From: Amoeboaphelidium protococcarum
Taxonomy: Eukaryota > Aphelidiomycota > Aphelidea
Direction of reading: 5' to 3'
NCBI GenBank assembly: GCA_023515745.1
Contig: JALECJ010000256.1
Span: 2,542,001-2,606,000, forward strand
Length of the DNA: 64,000 nt
Both the position numbers and the translations under genes were made by a program. A model generated the notes under the pieces. The model was not told the origin of the DNA. It searched no databases and saw only the letters and a program-made list of their open reading frames with translations. Below, piece by piece: positions 23,370 through 36,105 of this stretch. Each line of letters opens with the position of its first letter. Position 1 is the first letter of the stretch.

Positions 23370-24314
23370 TCAACATTATTACGGACTAGTCTTCGATGTG
23401 AGATTCTTTAGTTCTTCGTAGCAAATCATGGTGAGAGCAGTGCCGCCAGACATCCACAACACTCGAGGTACCAGTCCTCTGAATAAACCTCTAACACCCT
23501 CCTCTTTGATCAAATCAGATAAAACTTTCTTAAGTCTAAGCCCACTTTCTGCCTAAGTGCATGAGGCAGAGTAAACTTGAATGCGCGTCTTTACCACATC
23601 GATTGGACACGTCACGGTGGCAGCTACAGCAGCGCTTAACGCGGCTCCAGTCCAGTATAAATGAGTGGGCAGCTTTATAGATTCCAAATCGGTATAACTT
23701 GTCATTTGATTTACGACCATGTATCTTTATCGCCAATAATATTTCCACTCCTCGTATAGACCAAAATAGAGGGACACAAAAGGACCGTATACAAGCAGAG
23801 CTGTTCCAAAGCCGCGGTAGAACTCTCTCACTCCCCGCTCCCTGTAAGTCTAAGCAATAAATTACACCGACTCAACCATAGTGGCATTAGATTACTGGTT
23901 CAGAACTTATAGTCGCTACTTGATAACATCCATAGGTGTCCATGCTAGAGCTCCACAAAATTCAGCCATCAGTCCGCTGGTTAGATTTATGGCGATATTC
24001 AGAGATCGCGAACTATTGTTATTCATTTGAACTGATTTCTATTCCATATTGTCAGTAGTAGTTGACTAGCTTATAAACTTATCTTAGAGATATTTTTTAG
24101 AGTACTCATAGCCAGCAAAATAGAGAGCGTGTCCAGGGATTGTGCCCATAGCGACTACGTAGAATCCATTGTAGAGGCCTTTGTACGCGATCCTCTATCT
24201 AGTTTTCACAGTCTGCAATCTGGCCCTTAAGGTGTCCAATGGATGCACAACAGCGTCTGATAAAAGTCCAGCCACAGATCCAATGACAAATACATTCAGC
24301 CCATTATCAGTCAT
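23370..24314 (-). CDS. Mitochondrial carrier (SLC25) family protein
   Basis: 314 aa with three carrier repeats, each with the PxD/ExxK/R signature: HPLDTLRARLQ, TPMDVIKQRLQ and CPIDVVKTRIQ. It should span the inner membrane six times. Each repeat's second half is recognisable (KGLYNGFYVVAMGTIPGHAL, EFYRGFGTALLVYGPFVSLY, GLFRGLVPRVLWMSGGTAL). Tandem TAA-TAA codons precede the final Cys and TGA. The SLC25 family is certain. The substrate cannot be assigned from sequence alone. Confidence 0.93.
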
Positions 24315-24490
24315 TTTATAATTCTTTGATAGTTTTATATTTGAATAAACTCGATAGAAAATGAAAGGGCTTGCGATATAATCTTCAAGATGGAAATTAC
24401 TGTAGATCAATCTCCACTACAAAGAGATGGAAAATCTAGAATAGTTAATAAAATGTTTTGGTATAAAACAAAATCTACATGTTATTATAT

Positions 24491-25159
24491 TCATATGAGC
24501 TATTAAGCTTGCGATTATAAAGTCTAATCTTGATCCATCAAGTTAAATTACGTGAATATCTGAGCATCAAGACTATCAGATGGCCTGAATGCAAATGGAG
24601 GAGCAGACCGGCGATCATCTTTGCCAAAACGCGGACCAAACTTTATGCTGTTCATTCGCTAGGGCTGAGGTGGCAGAATTGCTGTAGAATTCAGCTGATT
24701 AGACCCAGAGTAAGCAGTAAGATTATTATCATCAGCAATCATTTTCACACGCGTGTTGGTATAAATATCGTCACTCCGTCCGCTACTATTGTTGTGTATA
24801 TTTCCAAACTTTTACTACAATTATTATTATTATCCTTACAGCGATTACTATTACTAACTTTTAATCAAATCAATGTAAAATGGATTATGTGGACCTTGAG
24901 TATAGAGTGCGTCCAGCTATTTCATCCGCCGCTTTATCACCACAACGTGTTATGATCTAGCACTCAATGGAGGCAATTGGTCATTTTCATCATAGCCTTG
25001 ATCATCTCCCATAACAGATGGCCGTCGTTAAACAATTTCAAAGTCTGACGCAATGTTGAATACTTGCAGAATATTATCGCCAGTAGAGGAGGACATTAAA
25101 GTGTGCAGATATTGATAAGCATCTCGAATAGATGCAGCAATAGACTGTGTTGTGCTCAT
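24491..25159 (-). CDS. Gln-rich protein of unknown function
   Basis: 222 aa in one frame. The N-terminal 50 residues look ordered (MSTTQSIAASIRDAYQYLHT). A polyglutamine stretch near residue 100-115 is written almost wholly in TAA and TAG codons. The C-terminal third contains IKFGPRFGKDDRRSAPPFAF. I recognise no domain. In the antisense direction another open frame exists (24530-24955), but the base composition and continuous Gln reading favour this strand. Confidence 0.6.
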
Positions 25160-25705
25160 TGTCAATCAACTAATTGGGGGATCTTTAACGCGACCTGTTG
25201 AAATTTCAGTTGCTGGAGAAAATTCAAAAAATTGCAAAATCTGCTAGAAGCATTTACAGTTATCGCTGCTGATGTACCAAGACTAAAAAGTAGCTGATTA
25301 GTAGTAAGCACGAGCTATGCTTACTTTGTGTTAATTAGTCAGAACGTATTATACTCGGAATCTATCATCAAGACAAGATATAAATTGCTGTCGTCTCTAG
25401 GCAAGCAGACATGATGTTAATCAATCAACCAATCACAGCAACGCCCAACATGTTTGCCACCCACCAAATGGTTTGTTGTTTTTGACTGCTGTCGTCGCCC
25501 GTTGCTTTGTTTGAACCGCCCGCTCTGATCTCTCACCCTTTCACACTCACTCACTCACTTGACTCCCTTCATCTTTCGTTTACCTTTCCACTTTGTTTTG
25601 GGAGTGTGTTTTGACTATTTTGGTTATATTGTTGTTTGAGGACAGAATTTGTATTTATCTACATAGAAATAAAGTTTTAGCCTAGATAAGTATAGACACC
25701 TTGTG
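25160..25705. other. Divergent intergenic region
   Basis: A 546 bp region between a minus-strand and a plus-strand gene. It has a pyrimidine-rich segment with CTCA repeats at about 25540-25560 and AT-rich flanks. No gene or RNA seen. Confidence 0.4.
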
Positions 25706-28700
25706 ATGAATAATACAGAAATAAGTAATGGAAGTGGTGGTACTTTGAATGCCTCTTCTGCTGGTTCTATTGCTCTGGTCACTGTTGATCTGTATGATGA
25801 CAGCAACTTTAAAACGTCCCTGCAGTAGTTTACTACTCCTAGAGTAAGTCTTACCTTATGTCTTTTGTATACTGAATTCTTATCATTAACCAGAAATATT
25901 AGTTATTGGTGTGTAGAGTTTGTTGAAAATTGCTGCTCGTAAGAGAGGCCTAACTTAGATTGAATGTTTCGGCTTTCAGGTGAGCAGATCCATGATGATC
26001 AGTGGCAATGGCAGTGGAAGTGGTGGTAATAGTAATCTGCCTAGATCTAATACAGGATCGGGGAGTGGAAAAGATGGTAGTTCAAAGCAGCAGTAATAGC
26101 ATTAACAGCAGTAATAGGATTTGGATGAGAAGGTGTTTCTTCTGGATGATGTTGCCATCGCAGAGTAGATTATAATTCAGCCAAAGTTCAAGATCCAGAT
26201 GGCCATGAAGTATGCGTACACTGACTTGAAGACTGACTTTACCGATGAGAAGTCCATTGCTATTTTGTATGGAGAGATGAGCATGAAGTTTAGAGCAGCG
26301 AGTAATCCAGAAAAGTGTCAGGATTCTGAGGCTATGAATCTTGTTGCCATCCAAGTTCACTGTAAGAATGCAATCAATCCGAGCATAAGTCAAGTGGATG
26401 ATGCTCGTGAGATGTTGCCAGCTTGGATGGACGATGCAGGAGTTGGTGACGATAAGTTGGACAAGATTGTGAATCAAGTTAAAGCAATGGCCAATGTGTC
26501 ATTCAATGATGCTGCCAAGAAGTTTTTGATTGCAGTTAGATCATCGTTCCCCTCTTGGTTCATCTCGAAATTTGAAGCTATTCATGCCGATTAAGCCTTC
26601 CTGCTTAATATAACTGCTGCTACTGAGGGGCTGTATATCCAGAATACTGATAAGAATTAGTAGACTTTATATCTCTCTTATAAGTCCTTTAGTAGATGGG
26701 CATACGTGTCTGAGGATGACTCGACTATGGCCGTGAGTGCCATTCCAGGAACTATGAGAAGTGGCTCATCTGCTAAACGGGGTACAGTTATGAATTAGAT
26801 TGCTGATGATCAGATGAGCAGAATGAGTGATGAGAGTACAATGTCTAGTGCTAAGCCGCCTGGTAGTGGATTGAAGAATTTCTTTGGTGATGATGGACCA
26901 TAGCAGAAAGGTGGGTCTAGTGCCAGTGGGCATGAGCACGGCTCAGGTACGCTTAAAGAGAGAAAGTCCCCTGGTAAGAATACACTGAGATTTAGCATGA
27001 ATAAGAAGAATGCACCTAACATGAAGGGAATCAATTCTGATATCATGGGGTTTATGACCAAGGACAAGCCGTACAGATACGTTCTTACTCTGAGCTTTAA
27101 TGAAGATTACATTTACCCGTTGGAGTTTATTGTCATTAGCTAGTTCTCTAATGACTATAGACTCAAAGAGTTGATTGAGCATTACTCTGGTAAATCTACA
27201 AAGACCAACATTGATGAGGATGATGAGCAGTAGCAGTAGTAAGTACTGAATGACGATCCTACCAAGAGCCCGCTGCCAGTTACATGCGTTGCTCTGTGTG
27301 ATCATGAGGCTAAGGAGGACGATGAACTGATGTTCTTAGTGGGCGATGTCATCACAGTTACCAAGAAGTTGGAAAATGGATTTTATATTGGTACATGTCA
27401 GAGTGTCGAGGGTAGATTTGCTGGCTCGATGGTGAAATTTGAGAAGAAGGACAAGGAGAAGAAGCTGAGATCTGCTCTATTTGCTTAGATTGTTAAGCCT
27501 AAAGCCAAAGTTGTGAATCAGGAGATTGCCACCGTCTACTTTCTGGGGGATAATCGTAAGAGTATGAAGATTACTGAGAAGACCACTGGATAGCAGTTGA
27601 TTAGACTGATGGGAGAGAAGATGGATATTGGTGATTGTGACTTTTTCGGTATTGCTATCCAGACTGAGAGTGGTGAGAGATGGATGAAGCCGCACATTCC
27701 TGTAGTTAATTAGGGAGTTACCGGTGCCCGATTGTAGTTTAAGGTGCGCAGTATGTATTATGATGTGTCTGATCTTCAGGACAAGAATATGTCATCAATG
27801 CATTATCAGCAAGTTAAGCAGTTTGTTCTGTCCGGTGTTGACCACCTGGAAGATAATGAGGTGATTGAGTTTGCATCCTTCCAGTTGTAGGTGAGTTATG
27901 GTGATCATGATCCAGAGAAGCACAAGGCCAGTACTATAGGTGCGATCCAGACTTATCTACCACCGACTCATCACAAGTTTACCATGACCAAGTCTGAGAA
28001 TTGGTGGTACAAGAAGATCTTGTCTGCACATTAGCAACACAAGGGACTCACTGCAATGGAGGCTGAGAAGGCTTACTACTAACTGGCGTAGAAAATGCCT
28101 CACTTTGGTTATACTATCTTCGGATCTCTGGCTCCAGAGAACGTTCTATATGGCATTCATAAGGATTATATTGCAGTGTTTGATAAGAATACCAAGAATA
28201 TCGTGGAGAAGTTTTCCGCTAATCAGGAATCGTTGTCCTACTCTAACAGTTCTCTGGTAGTTGAGTTGAAGTCTAATGTGGACAGTGTAGTGAAAAAGTA
28301 CACGTTCTTCAGTGTAGTTGCTCCCGAGTTTCTGGAATTGTTGAACCTGCACACTACTGCAGATATTAGAAATTAGATGCGCCGAAAGTGTCGCCAGTTG
28401 AAGGAGAAGTTTAATCTTTTCGGCATTGCTGTTGAACTGGATGGTGATGTGGCTGATAGGTACTTGAAGGATCCAGAGTATTTGGCCCGTTTCTTGCGCA
28501 ATGGTGTTGCATTCAAGATTCTTGTCGATGCTATTGATAAGCCTTTGCCGTAATCTGGTCCATTTATTCAACCAACTACTATCATTGGTGGTGATAGTGC
28601 TTCATCTGAACTGCCAACCTACTCGTGCATGGAGAAGATATAAGATTTCTTAAATTACGCCCGCGATACTGTGGGTGTGCCTGATAGTGATTTGTTTCTA

Positions 28701-30611
28701 CCTGAAGAGTTGTACACGTACAGCATCTCTAATTTCTAGACTGTATTGAACAGCTTGGATAGTTTCTTTGATGCCCCAGCGCTGAAGTAGAAGATCAATT
28801 AGATTTAAGAGTACTTGAAAGTGAACAAAATCAAGGCTAAAGTTGGCGGTCAATAGAATAGTGCTGCGATGACTTAGGAAGACTTTATGCGCAAAGTCAT
28901 GGATGAATTGCTAATGACGGAGACTAATTATTCCAAGGACCTTCAGTACATTGTGCAGACTTGGTCCGCTCCTCTGAATGAGATGTACAAATCTCTAGAT
29001 GGCGGTAAAGCAAAGGATGCAGCGTAGAAATTGGTTGAAATGTTCGGCAATGTAGATGAGCTGAACCAATTTCATCTGCCAATCGTTGAAGAATTGAAGG
29101 AGGTTGGCACGAGCATTGAGAAGGTTGGTAAAGTGGGAGAAGTTTTCGCCAGTCGAAGTGCCTAGTTCGTGAAATTGTATGAGATTTATTGCTCAAATCA
29201 TATGGAGCCCGCTGAGAGGATTCCAGATCTGAGTAGTCACCCCGAGATTGCGTCAATTCTCAGTATGAATTGTGATGGTCAGGAGTATTAGCTGGCTCTG
29301 AAGAACCTGTCTTCCCAGTTGATTAAGCCTGTATAGCGTATTATGCGTTATCACTTGCTTCTGAAAGAGCTTGTGCGATATACGCTAGAAAGTCATCCGG
29401 GCTACAAAGCTCTGGATGAGGGACTGAACAAGATGAAGGAAGTTGCGTCCGCTGTGAATGAGATTAAGAGACGTAAAGAGAATGAGCGCACAGTCGTTGA
29501 GCTATAGTAGAAGATTGAAGGCTTTGAAGGGCCATCTATCACAGAATTTGGTCATCTAATTCAGGACGGAAGAATGATGATGATTGACAAGTCGGCTCTA
29601 AATGCAAAGTCAAAGATTAGTGCCATAGCCAAGGACAATACGCTGAACTTTTTCCTCTTTGAAGATGTGTTATTGATATGCAAGGAGAATGCCAAGAAGA
29701 AGGGTGCAACATCTGCCGCTGGGTACAAGTTCAAGGCTGCCGTCCCTTTGACGATGATCACTGTAAGAGACTCCGTGTCTGATATTGGTAATTCTGATGA
29801 GTACAAGTTCTGCTGGGAACTGTTTAGAATTGACGTGCAAAAGACTTTGATTGTGTCATCGTCCAGTTATGAGGAGAAGGAGCGTTGGATCTCCCTCATT
29901 AATGAAAATACTGAGAAGTCTGCTTAAAAGCCACACAGTATCGCGGACAAGTTTGATGTGAAGAAGTTGAATAAGGAAGCGTCAGTCACCTCTGTGGACT
30001 CCTCAGCTAGTAGAAAGACCACCTCATCAGGATTCAATTTCACTATGCGTAATAAGAAGAAGAATGCCAAGGAGACTTTGGAAGAGGTTAATGAATCATC
30101 GGCTCAACTTCCGGTGACAACCCATACAAGTGATTCTAAATTGGCTTCTAGTCAAAACCACTTATCCGCAACTGCTGAAGCACCTGAGATTTCATAAGCA
30201 GTTGGTGGATCTCACTCGGTATAGAAATCTGATGAGTAAATGGGGCAATTGTTAAAGAAGATTGATGCCTTGCAGTCATAAGTCTCGAGTCAGCAGAGTG
30301 AGATTGAGAGACTTTCCAATGAACTCCGAGAGCAGTAGAATGCCACTAAGATTTTGGTGGCCAAGTTTAATGGACTGGCAATGAGTGCAGATATCAAAAT
30401 TGGTGCAGCTCAGCTGTAGTCTGTAACAGCAAAAACTGCCGCGACAAGCGCCTCCATGGCCAACTTATCATCTGCCGGTGCTGATAAGTTTAAAAAGTAG
30501 AAAATGTCCATGAAGTCTTTGAATACGCTGACTGATGCCGTTACAGGTGCTCCAGATAATAATCCTGATGAGAGTTCAAGAAAGGAGTAGTAGTAGCAGC
30601 AGGCTTAATGA
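25706..30611 (+). CDS. FERM-SH3-FERM-CH-DH-PH multidomain RhoGEF
   Basis: 1,610 aa from two exons, 25706-25843 and 25917-30611; the 73-nt intron is GTAAGT...GTGTAG, phase 0. Order: short leader; a FERM-like F2/F3 region at about 118-314 (MKYAYTDLKTDFTDEKS, SFNDAAKKFLIAVRSSFPSW); an SH3 domain at about 500-560 (TCVALCDHEAKEDDELMFLV followed by GDVI); a fuller FERM domain at about 584-865 (IATVYFLGDNRKSMKITEKT, KKILSAHQQHKGLTAMEAEK); a calponin-homology-like domain at about 868-998 (FLRNGVAFKILVDAIDK); a DH domain at about 1031-1231 (MDELLMTETNYSKDLQYIV, LIKPVQRIMRYHLLLKELV); a PH domain at about 1251-1383; and a coiled-coil tail. It should couple membrane and actin binding to Rho activation. 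I know of no standard family with this order. Confidence 0.9.
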
Positions 30612-31016
30612 TTTTATGATGGAGCTCCTGATACTTTGACTATTTTGAGAACTTTGATTGATTGAAGAATACCTAGTGAAGGAAGCTTGAGAGATGATGA
30701 GTAATAATAGAAATGTGTTGGATTAAATGATATGAGTGCTGAATGTTTTTTAAACGATAGTAACGATACTCATGACTTTCAACATTACAATTAAGCTTTG
30801 AGCTTTCGCATGAAGTGTCAGCGTCACCTACCACAAAGCGTCGCGTTGACAGTGATCATGGGATACATGTGAAAATATTTTCCAGGGGTGAGCAAGTCAT
30901 AATATCTTGGCGTCGGAGTTATCCTCCTCTTCCATTCTTCAAGTTATCTAGGTTATTTTTATCTTGTACTGGTAATTTGCCATTTATTCCACCAATTTAG
31001 AATTCTAGAGAGCATC
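30612..31016. other. Intergenic spacer
   Basis: A 405 bp gap between two plus-strand genes. Only short, featureless frames are present. Confidence 0.4.
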
Positions 31017-31487
31017 ATGAAGATTAATTTGATTTTGACTGCATTGAGCGTGATCGTTGGCAGCGCTGTCGCGTTAGATGGTAAGTGTTGATTATGAATT
31101 GTTTATCTTTAATCCCTGTTTGACAATGATTTTTCTTAATATATATATGTAGGTTGTAATCCTGGCTCCATTGGATATGCAAATGACAAAGCTTACACTT
31201 GTCCTGTGCAGATCTTTTAAGGATCGACTGTCGCCCAGGGAATCAGTATCAAGGTCGAGAACAACAACGGCCAGTAATTGGTGCAGTGCAAGTGTGGCGA
31301 TGGAAGCGATTGCATACCATGTGACCCGTCCAAGACTTCGTCACCTAATAACAATGGAAATATCGCCAATGTGGGAAACAATCAAGGTGTGAATATTGAT
31401 AGCAGCAGCAATGACGCGTCTTCCTCATCTTTTGCTCCCGTCGTTGCTTTGGCTGCAGTTGGTTCCACTATGATCTTGATGGCATGA
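31017..31487 (+). CDS. Small secreted protein, probably GPI-anchored
   Basis: 132 aa from exons 31017-31080 and 31153-31487; the 72-nt intron is GTAAGT...TGTAG, phase 1. A signal peptide (MKINLILTALSVIVGSAVA) precedes a short Cys-containing ectodomain (CKCGDGSDCIPCDPS). It ends in a Ser-rich stretch and a hydrophobic tail (FAPVVALAAVGSTMILMA), the pattern of a GPI-attachment signal. Gene PIGA is in the same window, so the pathway exists in this organism. No family is recognised. Confidence 0.75.
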
Positions 31488-31733
31488 TTTTCCTCCTTCA
31501 GATCTCATAAAAGACTAGACTATTTTCGAATAAAATAGACAGAATATTTTTAATTTGCTTTAATTTATTTTGTTGCTGTCTTTACATTCTTTCACCTCTG
31601 CTTAAATAAAGACAGTAATGTTTATCACGGAAGGTTTACAAGACCGCCGACCTGTCTCTTGTTTCAGCTTCACGCTTCTTGTTCTATTGTGCGACTACCA
31701 GTTTAATTATTTTAAGTCACTCATCAATTAAGA

Positions 31734-32796
31734 ATGGACTATAGGCGGCAGTTTGATAATGTAATCTTCTCCTATTAATGAACATGTATCTACAATGTTT
31801 TAATCATTGTGTAGTTGAAAGTTGAGTATGACAATGCACTGGATCAGCTGCAAGAAGTATAACAATTGTTGGATAAAACAGCCAATGAAAAGGTACCGCT
31901 TCTCAATCACATGTATGGAATCAATAATAAGCCTAATGTTAATGTAGAGATAAATAGAGGAAGAACATGAGAACATGGTGGCGGAGTGGAAGTAGCAACT
32001 TGATCAGAAAGCAGCCGAGTTCAATTAATTGAGGAGGCAATTCGCTCAGCCAGTGGCGGATGTTTCAGTGTTGAGAGCAAAGTATTTCGCTGAATTCGTT
32101 TAGGCGATCAAGAGCAGAGACGATTAGTATGAGAGTCAGACTGTGAAATACAAACAGCTCTACTTTCAGGTGCAGCAGGAATTGGTGGACTCTAGGCGCG
32201 CGTTTAAATAGACTGAGCAGGATTATTAGGCAACGCTGGAAGACATGGAGTCTATGCACCAGGCTGAGATTATTAAGCTGAGTATGCGTATAGATGAGTA
32301 ACAGCGGGCACTGCAAGAAACATCGGCGCTTTCAGAGCGTTTGAAGAAAATGCAACGCGACAACATTGACTTGCAGGTGGCGAATAAGAATTTGCAGACA
32401 GAGCTGGAGAATGTTCACGCCTAATTCGCCGATCTGAAACAGAATCAAGAGTCGGAGAAACGATTGCACACTACCAAGTATACCGATTTATATGAACTGA
32501 TTGAGCAGTAGAGACTGGAGAAGGAACAGGTAAAGAACTAGAACTCCACGTTGGAATCAGATTTACGCTCATAAATGAAAATTGTTCACGATTTGACGGA
32601 TGAGATTGCCCGCGTAAAGTCTGAGAATGTGATTTTAGTAAACAAGTTGGATTAGAGTTCTCATACGCATAGAATGGAGTTGAGTAATTAAGAGATGATC
32701 CACGTTAAATCTAAGGTTGAACTGGAGTAATAATTGAACCAAATTAAACAGACTTTGTAATCGCAGTAGGCACTATCTAATGCGTAAGTTGGATGA
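31734..32796 (+). CDS. Coiled-coil protein, CEP83-like
   Basis: 317 aa from exons 31734-31760, 31815-31892 and 31948-32796; introns of 54 and 55 nt with GT-AG ends keep frame. Almost entirely helical with heptads (KVELEQQLNQIKQTLQSQQ). The stretch LRRQFAQPVADVSVLRAKYF, with a short non-helical break before LRAKYF, recalls the centriolar distal-appendage protein CEP83, which has a similar break in its N-terminal half. That match is by general pattern, so any coiled-coil protein is an alternative. A GTAAGT at 32784 could be another donor, so the last codons are uncertain. Confidence 0.62.
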
Positions 32797-32925
32797 CTTC
32801 ATTCGAAGGTGATTGTAATAATAATAAATCTACTTTATTGTCCACAGTAATTCCATAATTATCATATTCTTCAATCCAGATGTAAAAATTATTTCCTCAT
32901 AAGATAAGGTCCACTAAAAAGAAGT

Positions 32926-35900
32926 TCAACTAAAGGCAGGAGCACTAGAACGGACACGGAAGGCCGCACCTAAACTTGCCAAGCCATATCGCAGAGGAGA
33001 CTCTTAGCCTTTCTCTTTGGCCAACGCGTAACTGTCCAGGACTCTCTTGACAATAGAATTTGTCAATTTTCCTTGATTTCCGTCAACAGCTTGTATTTAC
33101 TAAAGAGTTTACTGTAGGACACTTACGAATGCCTATGGTGATACCAAATCAGCCGTGTACATCATTAGAGAAGCCAGATCCTGCAGTAAATGCCCGCTGT
33201 AAGCAGTTCCACTCTGATTCTATCCAATAATGCCAGAGATCAAAGTCATCAGCAGAGGACTAAGACGTGTCATCATTACGTTACAAAGCACCATCTACTT
33301 TGAAGGACTTGCACCATTCGCTCCATTCTGATGAACTGAACTGGCATCACTTTAGGATGCTACCATTGATTCAGAAACTAGACGATTAGCAAAATCCAAC
33401 AGCGACTCAAGAGCACTAACCTGCGTGGTATTCAGTCCGAATATGATAAAATCCACGACAGGAGTAAGCACAGCCTCGGTATAAAATGTTTACGACAATT
33501 ATACAGTGCAAGCAGTCAATAGTCTCATAAAGTCATCAACAAGTTCCGGAGACTGATTGTTTTTATCCACAGAATTAAGCAGGAAAAAGCATTACTGCAG
33601 CATAGACTCCACCATTTGATTTACACTAGCTGTGGTGCCATATTTATAGACAAATCTACGCACAATATGCGATGAAATCCACAATAAAGCCGGATGATGT
33701 GTCAGCTGGAAACTCTGAGCCAACAGTGGACACAAAGTCTAATTAACAATAGCATTAAGTTGCGGATACTCCTCATAAGACACTAGCACTCTCTTAATCA
33801 ACTTACACACTGATTCCATGGTATCATTCGGAATCTGTTTATAAGTCATCAACTACTAAAATATTGGCAGACACGAATCGAAGAGCTAAATACACGGATG
33901 CGGCTAATCAAGAGGGACTTTGGGACTGACTCTGCGAAAGAATATCCCCAATCGCTCCAGCAGAATGTCCACCTGAGAGAAGGATGCATTACCTACAGAT
34001 TATTACTACTGCTATCCACCGACCAAGACAAAGCATAAAGAGTACAACTATTCACCTATAGGCTGACAAAAACTTTGGAGAATCTTTGTTAGATCTATAT
34101 CAACAACGCCGCCTGATTGCTAAGATGTTAAAGGAGCACTGTTTACAATGTACGCTATAGCCTCAGTCAATTCCATAATCTCTGTGCGTGGAAGAGCAGT
34201 ACCGCTGGACGTAGCACTAGAATACAACTGATGCAAGTCATTCAAGAATGGAATCATGTGCTTGCTGCAAGACTCACACAGATACTTCAATGCCAGAGCC
34301 GAGGCACTGCACAAATCCTAACCGCCAATCTTGAATCCACCATAGATGAAGTTCAAGTGCTCTTTCACATACTCTGGGTGACTATTGGTCCAATATGCGT
34401 ACCTGCCCAGCATCAGAATAGACACGTATCGCAACTTACGAGCACCGAACGAATTAGGAAGTGCCTTCTCCACAGCCTCAGTAAGGTGTGGAACCATTTT
34501 AATTATCTTTGGCAGGATCTACTACTCATCTCCCACCTGTGCTGCCATCGTCCTCAGAGCAAATACAGCAGCTTCAGCATACTACCATTAACATACATTC
34601 TAACTCTGCTGCTACGAAAGACCAGCGACGAACTAATTCAGAGCTTGAAAAGGAATTTTCAAAGCCTCAGATGGACTGACAATCATCACACAATCTTTAA
34701 TCACGTCTCCACCAGCGTGTCTGAAATCTCTAAATTCCTCCTTCTCCTCAGCAGTCATTCCATCACCATTCTAAGCCTAATCGCCACTAGAAGGATATTA
34801 AAAGCATTTCATCAGTGCACTAATGAGCTGCAAATGCAAATCAATGTAAGACTGGTGAAGTTGCGATATTTCACCAGAGCCTCCTTACTGCCCATCATTG
34901 CTGACGTTTCTATCAGAGTCTAGGATCACTCTAGTAAGCTCAAACCAGAAACCAAAAGTGATTCCAATAACGCGCAAATCTCGATCCTCATCGGGATCTT
35001 TGTGTTGATACTTGACACACTCTAGAACCATCAGCGGCAATCGTCCATAATCTCCAGTCTATTTCACTATGAACGGCATAAAGTCTTCGCCAATTTGAGT
35101 AATCAATCTGGTCAAGTCACGATGAATCTCATTGCTAATCTGCAATCCACCACCAAATACCATCTCGCACAACTACCACAAGTGATTAATAATACATAAT
35201 CTGAATTCATTATACTAGAACGCTTGACCAAAACTATTGTTAGCATTATCATTATTACTATTATCAAGCAAATCTTCGCGTGCAGTTCTAGCTGATATTT
35301 CCAGTAATAAATCCGCAACAACTTCACAAACTTGGCCACAATCACCATCACCACTCTGAATAAATCTAGCCAAAGTACTAAACAATAAACTGAGCAACTA
35401 CTTTGACTTGTCTAAACCGATAGATTAAACAGCAATTGCTTGAGTCTTAAACCAACTCAATAGGGTCTACACACCCAGCTCCACCATATCAACATCGGAC
35501 GAACTCTGCTGCAATATGGTCATGGTAAGGTCTAAGACAACGCTAGCATTCTAGAATGATAATAACCGTCTGATACTCTGAGAATGTCGATCAGACTCAT
35601 CATCTTTAACAGCAAGAGAGGCAGCAGTCATGGAAACTTCTTCAGGTAGAAGACGGACAAAGTCCAACATTAGCTCAGGCTTCCCACTCTGATTGAACTG
35701 AGAGCATATTTCATTAAATGCATCAGTCCAGTCGTATAGTCTCACGGCCAGGTGGATTAGTGCCACCATCAAATGTCTCTATATCACCTTCTGCTGACCA
35801 CCACTAGACTGAGGCATCAACAGCAACTACAGGATGGAGTTCTTGAGTGACACTTTACTCTCTTCATTCAACTGGTACTGATCGTGGATGCATTTAGTCT

Positions 35901-36105
35901 TGATTATAGTGGCACCAAATACATTAAATAATACAGAATTCGCACCACCCTAGTCAGTGAGTAGAGCATTAGCTACCATCCATGCATCTTGATTACGCTA
36001 AAACTCTTCCAGCATCTAATTGGCCTGTCTCTTGATGTTGGAATCCAAATTAGGATTATACAACTGACTTATAGTCTCTTTCACCTGCAGAATCAACTAA
36101 TCCAT
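32926..36105 (-). CDS. TNPO3: Transportin-3 / Mtr10-type importin
   Basis: 1,059 aa, no intron needed. Nuclear import receptor of the importin-beta superfamily, expected to carry SR-type RNA-binding proteins. The N-terminus shows the importin-N pattern (QMLEEFQRNQDAWMVANALL, FGATIIKTKCIHDQYQ). Mid-protein EEFRDFRHAGGDVIKDCV is a TNPO3/Mtr10 signature. The C-terminal helices (FVSVLQQTLQQIQAVDGN) complete the solenoid. It is about 100 residues longer than animal TNPO3, through low-complexity Asn/Asp and Gln segments such as DNSNNDNANNS. The start ATG is the first in the frame. Confidence 0.88.

Noticed and set aside
24530..24955. Plus-strand 141-codon frame
   Set aside because: Antisense of the Gln-rich protein; the minus strand reads through TAR codons for 222 residues with a start and TGA.
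34231..34923. Plus-strand 230-codon frame
   Set aside because: Antisense of TNPO3, which is continuous here and contains its family signature.
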